Positions 23,211 through 28,925 of a DNA stretch of 28,925 bases are shown here, piece by piece. The DNA comes from Phocaeicola sp. (lineage in GTDB: Bacteria > Bacteroidota > Bacteroidia > Bacteroidales > Bacteroidaceae). A program made the position numbers and the translations under genes. The first letter of the stretch is position 1. Every line of letters starts with the position of its first letter. The stretch lies in the NCBI GenBank assembly GCA_020026175.1, contig JAHHQV010000035.1, positions 1 through 28,925 of the forward strand. The letters run 5' to 3'. The notes under the pieces are model-generated. The model saw only the letters and a program-made list of their open reading frames with translations, was not told the DNA's origin and did not search any database.

Positions 23211-26200
23211 CTATTCAGCTGCACTGAATCTGAGTTTATATTCCAGAGGAAGTTGTGCTATCTTATATGAATTCAGTGTAGTAGGACCGCAGCTACCATT
23301 ACCCAATCCCTTAATCTGAGCATCAAGATGAAGAACTATATATGGTCTCTTCTGGATATCCCATATATGTTTACCTTTTGTAAGATCGGACTCTTCATAT
23401 GGAAGAGCAGAGAAGGATACAGCTCCTTCGGTTTCAATAAGTATACCCTTACCATCTTTGTCAGACATCTTAAGTTCACGAAGTCCTTCACGGTTACCCA
23501 TAGACTGTGGCTTAACGTATTTCTCAATCATGCCATCTACTGTAGTTGAATATCTTCCCATCATACATCCTTCCTTACGATCGATATAGTTTTCCCAAGG
23601 TCCATAAGCATAATAATCGATATTTGACAATCCAGGATTAACTGCACATACAAGACCTGCACGGAACAAGTCACCAGATTTAGGAGTAAACTTAGCATCA
23701 ATATCCATTACACCATTAGGAATAAACGTATATATGATTTCAGTATCACACAGACTGCCTTTTCTGACTGTTGTAACAATAACTCTACCATCGAATTCCT
23801 CCTTCACATCATAGGTTCCAGTAGCCTCAAGTCCATTATCAAAACCTACAGGATTACGATCGTTTTCTATAAATCTATGATTTTCGTAAATAAAACCTTC
23901 TTTACCATATACCACATCCATACCATTGATACGAAGAGAAGTAAGACGTCCTGTTGTTTTTTCGAATTCTCCAAATATAAAGCTATTACCTACACTTACA
24001 TATTTATCAGTCTGTTTAACTTCAAGTTTACCTACTCTTGAGTTAACACGTAGTTCAGGCAATTTGCCGCGAGAAGACAATTCAAATTGTTTTTGAGCAA
24101 CAACGTGTCCTTTTTCAGACCATACTGTAGAAGCCGACTGACATACATAAATATTAATCATCACTTCATTGCCATATTTTAAAGCAGTTTTCAAACTTGC
24201 ACCATTCAAATACAACGCAAATGTCTTACTGTAATCTGGAGCAATGCCAGAAAGCTGTACACTATCACGACCTACGATGTTTCCATTTTCTACAGTTTCC
24301 CATAACAAATAATGATTATCCATAGAAATGAAATCATAAGTATTGTCAATCTTCACTGTTGCAAAATTCTTCTTATCATCAATTCCTTCAAGATCAAACT
24401 TCACATATTGGTAAACAGCCTTAACTTCCTTCAATTTTGGAGATTCATCACGAGTTGCAGGAATTATACCATTAGAACAGAAATTTCCTTGATGTGGTCC
24501 TGGGAAATCATAACCAGTGTGCAGACGTCCCATATACGTACCATTCAATATTTCCTTAGGCTCGTATATTGCCTGATCCACCCAGTCCCATATAGCACCA
24601 CCTATAGTAGAAGAGCTGCTTTCTATACTATTCCAATATTCCTTAAGATTACCTATAGCATTACCCATAGCATGAGCATACTCACATATAAACATTGGCT
24701 TGTCGAATGAATTGACATATTTATCCATCCAGTCCATTCCTGGATACATTTTTGAATACAAATCGCTGAATCTGTTTCCCCCATACTCTTTTCCATCACG
24801 AGTACTTTCATGATGTACAGGACGATTATCAAGTTTCTTTGCAGCATCATAACATGCCTGGAAATTGTTTCCGCCACCACATTCATTGCCTAAACTCCAG
24901 AATATCACACTTGGATGATTTCTGTCACGAAGCACCATACGATCAATACGGTCCACAAAAGCAGGTATCCAAGAAGGCATATCACTTATAGACTGGTTGG
25001 CATGGTCTTCAAGGTCAGCTTCATCCATCGTATACAACCCGTAATAATCAAACATAGCATACATTTTTGCAGCATTAGGATAGTGCGATGTACGGATAGT
25101 ATTGATATTATTCCTCTTCATCAACAAGACATCCTCAAGCATTGACTCCGTAGTCACGGCACGTCCGTATAGAGGATGAGAATCATGACGATTTACACCC
25201 TTAAAGAAAACTCTCTGACCATTGATATAAACAATAGGACCACGAACCTCTATTTCACGGAAACCATATTTTGTAGAGAAAGCCATTTCGTCCTTACTTC
25301 CATTACGTTGTACTACACTTACTGTATAGAGAACAGGATTTTCAGCAGTCCATGCAAATATATTTTTCAGATTGAAGCTAGCCTTGACTTTACTTACAGT
25401 ACTTTTTGAAGAGAACTTAACATTCAGTTCCTCTTCTGTAAGAAGTTTACCGCTAGGATCGGTCAATTTAACCAAAAGATTTTTAGTACCAGAAAGTCGG
25501 TCACGGTTATCTAGAGTAAGTTCCACTTCCATCTTACCATTTTTATAACCCGACTGAGCATCGAGTCTGGAGGTAATATAATGGTCGCGAACACTTACCT
25601 TCGGAGTATTATATATATATACATCACGGAAAATTCCACTCATACGAAACATATCCTGACATTCCAAATAAGATCCGTCACTCCATCTGAATACTTGCAC
25701 AGCAAGCTTATTATCCTTGGCACGAAGATACTTTGTTATATCAAATTCTGTTACATTATTTGCCCCCTGAGTATAACCAATATACTCTCCATTTAGATAA
25801 ACAAACGCCGCACTATATATACCGCCAAACTGAATAAAAGTTCGCTGTCTGTCCCATCCTTCAGGAAGGTCAAAATATCTTACATAAGAACCTACTGGAT
25901 TTATGCCATAATTCTTACCTCCATCATTAAATCCCTTACGTGCATCAATATAAGGAGGAGTATTAGAGTGAGGGTATTCCACATTGCAATATATAGGGCG
26001 GTCGTATCCATGCATTTCCCAATTGGAAGGAACAGGTATTGTAGCCCATGTAGACACGTCGTAATCTTCTCTATAAAAATCCAAAGGACGCTTCGAAGGT
26101 TCTGATACAAAATTAAAGAACCAGTCACCATTAAGTGATTTGGTTGCTTTACTTTTTGTTTCAACCCATGGAGTTGCATAAAAGTTCTTATCGGCAATCA

Positions 26201-26804
26201 TTTCCTGCTCACTATAATAAGGAGTATAAGTAGCATGCCCTACTTCCTTATTTTCAGCAAACATTGTTTCATCTTCCCAATATACTTTCTCGCGAACTAC
26301 AGTTTCTGATGTTTTTGACATCAGAACATTTGTTTCCTTTATCACAAACAAAGCAGCCTCATTGTTTATACCTTTGGATGCATCTATCAAGACTATAGAA
26401 CCGTCAGGCTTTGATGCAGCCACTACACTTGCCTTATTAGCAGGCACTAACTGCACATAATTACCAGCAGGCTTGATAAGCCACAACTGCATTTCGTCAG
26501 AACCATTTGTCTCTACGGCTCTAACCTTACCATCTTCTCCAGCCTGCAAAGCAAGATTCTTGTATGGGTTCACAAAGCGGGAACTTCCAGACAGGTCAGC
26601 AATCTGCCATAGCTGAGTCTTATCAGATTCATTTTCGGCTACCAAACCTAATTTTGTAGCACTAAAACCCCATACTTTACCTTTAGTTTTTACAGAAAGT
26701 ACAGAGTACAACTTTTTGTTGTCAAAACGCTTTTGGGCATTAAGACTGCCTGTTGACACAATCAGCAACAAACAAGCAAGGATAATAGAAAAGCGATGTT
26801 TCAT
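23211..26804 (-). CDS. GH2 beta-galactosidase with N-terminal beta-trefoil-like region
   Basis: This 1197-aa secreted protein has a signal peptide (residues 1-24, STGSLNAQ). About residues 25-165 show three repeats ending in QLW, QLW and ALF, as in ricin-B/CBM13 beta-trefoils. A LacZ-type GH2 enzyme follows: sugar-binding domain (PSNWEMHGYDRPIY), immunoglobulin-like domain, and TIM barrel with NRHDSHP. The acid/base is Glu641 in GNECGGG and the nucleophile is Glu708 in ICEYAHAMGN. The C-terminal small-chain-type beta domain contains YGPWENYIDRKEG. It should cleave beta-linked galactose, and the context suggests host glycans after fucose and alpha-galactose removal. The start at 26804 is chosen over one eight codons upstream because it gives a normal signal peptide. 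The sulfatase gene lies 110 bp upstream. Confidence 0.92.
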   Translation of the reverse strand: MKHRFSIILACLLLIVSTGSLNAQKRFDNKKLYSVLSVKTKGKVWGFSATKLGLVAENESDKTQLWQIADLSGSSRFVNPYKNLALQAGEDGKVRAVETNGSDEMQLWLIKPAGNYVQLVPANKASVVAASKPDGSIVLIDASKGINNEAALFVIKETNVLMSKTSETVVREKVYWEDETMFAENKEVGHATYTPYYSEQEMIADKNFYATPWVETKSKATKSLNGDWFFNFVSEPSKRPLDFYREDYDVSTWATIPVPSNWEMHGYDRPIYCNVEYPHSNTPPYIDARKGFNDGGKNYGINPVGSYVRYFDLPEGWDRQRTFIQFGGIYSAAFVYLNGEYIGYTQGANNVTEFDITKYLRAKDNKLAVQVFRWSDGSYLECQDMFRMSGIFRDVYIYNTPKVSVRDHYITSRLDAQSGYKNGKMEVELTLDNRDRLSGTKNLLVKLTDPSGKLLTEEELNVKFSSKSTVSKVKASFNLKNIFAWTAENPVLYTVSVVQRNGSKDEMAFSTKYGFREIEVRGPIVYINGQRVFFKGVNRHDSHPLYGRAVTTESMLEDVLLMKRNNINTIRTSHYPNAAKMYAMFDYYGLYTMDEADLEDHANQSISDMPSWIPAFVDRIDRMVLRDRNHPSVIFWSLGNECGGGNNFQACYDAAKKLDNRPVHHESTRDGKEYGGNRFSDLYSKMYPGMDWMDKYVNSFDKPMFICEYAHAMGNAIGNLKEYWNSIESSSSTIGGAIWDWVDQAIYEPKEILNGTYMGRLHTGYDFPGPHQGNFCSNGIIPATRDESPKLKEVKAVYQYVKFDLEGIDDKKNFATVKIDNTYDFISMDNHYLLWETVENGNIVGRDSVQLSGIAPDYSKTFALYLNGASLKTALKYGNEVMINIYVCQSASTVWSEKGHVVAQKQFELSSRGKLPELRVNSRVGKLEVKQTDKYVSVGNSFIFGEFEKTTGRLTSLRINGMDVVYGKEGFIYENHRFIENDRNPVGFDNGLEATGTYDVKEEFDGRVIVTTVRKGSLCDTEIIYTFIPNGVMDIDAKFTPKSGDLFRAGLVCAVNPGLSNIDYYAYGPWENYIDRKEGCMMGRYSTTVDGMIEKYVKPQSMGNREGLRELKMSDKDGKGILIETEGAVSFSALPYEESDLTKGKHIWDIQKRPYIVLHLDAQIKGLGNGSCGPTTLNSYKIAQLPLEYKLRFSAAE

Positions 26805-26898
26805 GTTAATGTTAATTAAGTTTATCAAGAGTACTATTTTACAAGTACCTTTTTTTAGATGAATTTCCGATAATAAAGTTTTTTATCAATATAGATTT

Positions 26899-26906
26899 CA
26901 AACTTA
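26899..26906 (-). promoter_or_regulatory. Weak -7 box before the GH2 gene
   Basis: The minus strand reads TAAGTTTG, matching TAnnTTTG, just after the sulfatase stop codon. No -33 element is present at the expected spacing, and no terminator separates the two genes, so GH2 may instead be read from the sulfatase promoter. Confidence 0.3.
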
Positions 26907-26914
26907 TATAATCA

Positions 26915-28498
26915 TTATTTATTTGCCAGTTTTTCCTCTATAGAATCATTATACTGTTTCTGAAGTCTAACAAGTTCTTCTTTCAACAGCTTTGTTATTT
27001 CTTCATATCCTGACTTACCAAACAAATTATTCATTTCCTTAGGATCTTCCTTCAAATCATAAAGTTCCCACACATCAATATCATTATAGAAATGAATCAG
27101 CTTATAACGGTCTGTACGAACTCCATAATGACGTTTCACCATATGTTCGGCAGGATATTCATAGAAATGATAATAAAGAGACTTACGCCAGTTGGCAGGC
27201 TTTTCTCCCTTGAGCAAAGGCAATAGAGATACCCCTTGAATGTCAGAAGGGATTTCAGCACCAGCTAGTTCGAGGAATGTAGGAGCATAGTCAATATTCT
27301 GTACCATTTCCACAATATCACCCTTTGCTTTCTGCTTCATATTGTCAGGCATACGCATTACAAGAGGAGTACGCATCGACTCTTCATACATAAAACGCTT
27401 GTCAAACCAACCATGTTCACCCATATAAAAACCTTGGTCTGATGTATAAACGACAAGAGTATTCTTCAAGTAACCGTTCTTATCCAAATAATCAAGCAAC
27501 CTACCTACATTATCGTCAAACGATTTCAACACCTTAGCATAGTCTCGCATATATCTTTGATACTTCCATTCAGCAAGTTCCTTACCCTTAGGGTTCTTCT
27601 TGTAGAATTCGTCTATAATAGGCTGATAAAACGAATCATATACTTTACGGTCAGCCTCATCAAGACGACCTACAAAACTTTCATAAGCACCCTTTAAACG
27701 ACTTTTGCCTTCTGGCTTATACATCTTAGTATCATACATGATATCCATGTCCTTCAATATTCCCATTTCCTGAGTCTTGGCTGCTTCTCTACCTTCGTAT
27801 TCATCATAGAAATTATCAGGCATTTCAAAAGTCTTGTCCTCATAAAGAGATAAGTATTTCATCTCTGGCAACCAGTTTCGATGACACGCCTTATGGTGTA
27901 CAAACAAACAGAAAGGCTTTTCCTTATCCCTCTGATTTTCCAACCAGTTTATACTCTTTTCTGTTATAATGTTAGTAAGATAACCTTTTTCTGTTATCGT
28001 ATCATTATTCATCTCTATAAAACGAGGATTATAATAATCACCTTGTCCTGGAAGAACCTCCCAATAATCAAAACCAGTAGGAAGACTTTCCAAATGCCAC
28101 TTACCTATTATAGCAGTCTGATAACCAGCCTTCTGTAACAATTTAGGCATCGTTTGCTGTGAAGCATCAAATACACAGTTAGTGTTATCATAGAAACCAT
28201 TTGCATGACTATGTTTACCAGTTATCATACATGCACGACTAGGACCTGAAAGAGAGTTAGCAACAAAACTGTTAACAAACTTAACTCCATCATTAGCTAT
28301 ACGGTCCAAATTAGGAGTCTCAACATAACGACTATCATAACAGCTCATCATTTGTGCTGTATGGTCATCAGTCATTATATAAACAATGTTGAATTTTTCT
28401 TCCTGTTCTTTGTTCTTTTCACTAGAACAAGAAGTTGCTGCAACGAGTGCAGCAGCACCAGAAAGGCACAAAGGCAATGAATAAGGATTCTTTATCAT
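26915..28498 (-). CDS. Serine-type sulfatase lipoprotein, probable GlcNAc-6-sulfatase
   Basis: This 527-aa protein has a lipoprotein signal (AATSC, Cys24) and a full S1 sulfatase domain. IMTDDH at 41-46 provides calcium ligands. The signature SGPSR at 84-88 has Ser84 as the residue turned into formylglycine, so it needs an anSME-type radical SAM maturase, which is not in this window. GKWHLESLPTGFDYWEVLPG and TSDQGFYMGEHGWFDKR are further active-site segments. The overall wording resembles the Bacteroides S1_11 GlcNAc-6-O-sulfatases as I remember them; that specificity is an inference. It would remove sulfate from mucin or glycosaminoglycan GlcNAc. The GH2 gene follows by 110 bp in the same direction, probably in one operon. 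Confidence 0.88.
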   Translation of the reverse strand: MIKNPYSLPLCLSGAAALVAATSCSSEKNKEQEEKFNIVYIMTDDHTAQMMSCYDSRYVETPNLDRIANDGVKFVNSFVANSLSGPSRACMITGKHSHANGFYDNTNCVFDASQQTMPKLLQKAGYQTAIIGKWHLESLPTGFDYWEVLPGQGDYYNPRFIEMNNDTITEKGYLTNIITEKSINWLENQRDKEKPFCLFVHHKACHRNWLPEMKYLSLYEDKTFEMPDNFYDEYEGREAAKTQEMGILKDMDIMYDTKMYKPEGKSRLKGAYESFVGRLDEADRKVYDSFYQPIIDEFYKKNPKGKELAEWKYQRYMRDYAKVLKSFDDNVGRLLDYLDKNGYLKNTLVVYTSDQGFYMGEHGWFDKRFMYEESMRTPLVMRMPDNMKQKAKGDIVEMVQNIDYAPTFLELAGAEIPSDIQGVSLLPLLKGEKPANWRKSLYYHFYEYPAEHMVKRHYGVRTDRYKLIHFYNDIDVWELYDLKEDPKEMNNLFGKSGYEEITKLLKEELVRLQKQYNDSIEEKLANK

Positions 28499-28559
28499 AT
28501 TAAATCTATTAAGTTTTTAAAGTATATAAGACCCACACATGCAAAAAAACAAGAGATTG

Positions 28560-28596
28560 AGTCAATATGTCAGTATATTTAAATGTAATATTGACT
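28560..28596. other. Inverted repeat in the sulfatase upstream region
   Basis: AGTCAATAT at 28560-28568 is the exact reverse complement of 28588-28596, with a 19-base loop. It lies 62 bases before the sulfatase start and downstream of the likely promoter. It could be an operator for a dimeric regulator or a leader hairpin. Confidence 0.4.
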
Positions 28597-28647
28597 AACC
28601 CCCTTAATATAACATACAAACTAAATCTTTATAAAAGTATAACGATA

Positions 28648-28678
28648 CAAAGATACGACATTTGTTCTAATTAAGAAA
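28648..28678 (-). promoter_or_regulatory. Probable promoter of the sulfatase-GH2 unit
   Basis: The minus strand reads TATCTTTG at 28655-28648, with TTTC (near TTTG) at 28678-28675 and 19-bp spacing. The leader to the sulfatase ATG would be about 140 bases. Confidence 0.5.
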
Positions 28679-28925
28679 TCATAAACTCAGCAAATCTGTA
28701 TCATGATTGTAGATTAAGCAATAAAGGGCAATCAAGATTAAAACCAAAGTCTATAGTTCGTACCTTTATATATTCATATACATACCATTCAACCGATCAA
28801 TAGTTCGTTATTTTTTTAATGTTATGCTGCTTCCTTGACACCATACATAATGAGTTCTTTGAAAATAGTGTTATTTAACTCAAGTTTCGGATTTAGAAAT
28901 TAAGCCGATTGAGCCAGTACTTTAA
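28679..28925. other. Noncoding right edge, no gene identified
   Basis: This AT-rich stretch holds no long reading frame. It contains a direct repeat ATAGTTCGT (28753-28761 and 28800-28808). On the minus strand there is a stop-bounded 25-codon frame ending at 28822, and another frame that enters from the right edge and stops at 28900. Either could be the tail of a gene beyond the window, but neither is long enough to support a call. Confidence 0.3.

Noticed and set aside
28753..28808. Direct repeat ATAGTTCGT as an insertion-sequence end or attachment site
   Set aside because: The repeat is only nine bases, no transposase or integrase frame is next to it, and no inverted ends were found.
28822..28902. 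Tail of a transposase or other gene at the right edge
   Set aside because: The minus-strand frame has 25 codons between stops and no start or motif I can recognise. The second frame enters the window for only about eight codons.
1..28925. CRISPR array, rRNA operon or prophage
   Set aside because: No spaced direct repeats, no rRNA-like sequence and no phage structural or integrase genes were seen on either strand.

Overview
The window reads as chromosomal DNA from a Bacteroidales bacterium (Bacteroides, Phocaeicola or Prevotella type; I cannot fix the genus). The evidence is the AT-rich sequence, the repeated Bacteroidetes-type promoter element TAnnTTTG, the near absence of Shine-Dalgarno sequences, a TonB-type outer-membrane receptor, and secreted glycoside hydrolases with a lipoprotein sulfatase. 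No CRISPR array, phage gene, integrase or intact insertion sequence was seen.

Left part (1-8803) is mostly core genes. tadA and a small ribbon-helix-helix-like gene run leftward. A rightward run follows: yraN, a MmcQ/YjbR protein, biotin ligase and a MATE transporter. It meets a leftward RecD/Pif1-type helicase. A second rightward run encodes a 228-aa membrane-anchored protein, a DUF3822 protein and rsmD, and meets a leftward cardiolipin synthase carrying an eight-glutamate tract. Both convergent pairs overlap by 29 bp.

Middle part (8935-13845): a 958-aa TonB-receptor-like outer-membrane protein and a four-helix membrane protein are transcribed leftward, divergent from aroB. tRNA-Pro(GGG) follows with a clear promoter and terminator, then a bidirectional terminator.

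Right part (13846-28498) interleaves host-glycan enzymes with core genes. The leftward enzymes are GH95 (alpha-1,2-L-fucosidase type), GH110 (alpha-1,3-galactosidase type), a GH2 beta-galactosidase with an N-terminal beta-trefoil-like region, and a serine-type sulfatase lipoprotein. Between GH110 and GH2 sit a HIT protein, greA, a TlpA-like lipoprotein without the CxxC pair, and pnp on the + strand. Together the GH enzymes could take apart blood group B structures, Gal-alpha-1,3-(Fuc-alpha-1,2)-Gal-beta, on mucin-type glycans, with the sulfatase removing a capping sulfate. There is no SusC/SusD pair, so this is not a canonical polysaccharide utilization locus.

The most interesting points are a terminator-like hairpin in the probable leader of greA together with the only strong Shine-Dalgarno sequence in the window; the split blood-group-B enzyme set; and the DUF3822 protein, which looks like a degenerate PilM-type actin-fold protein next to a pseudopilin-like protein. 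No wholly new system is evident. All family assignments were made by reading sequence, without database searches.
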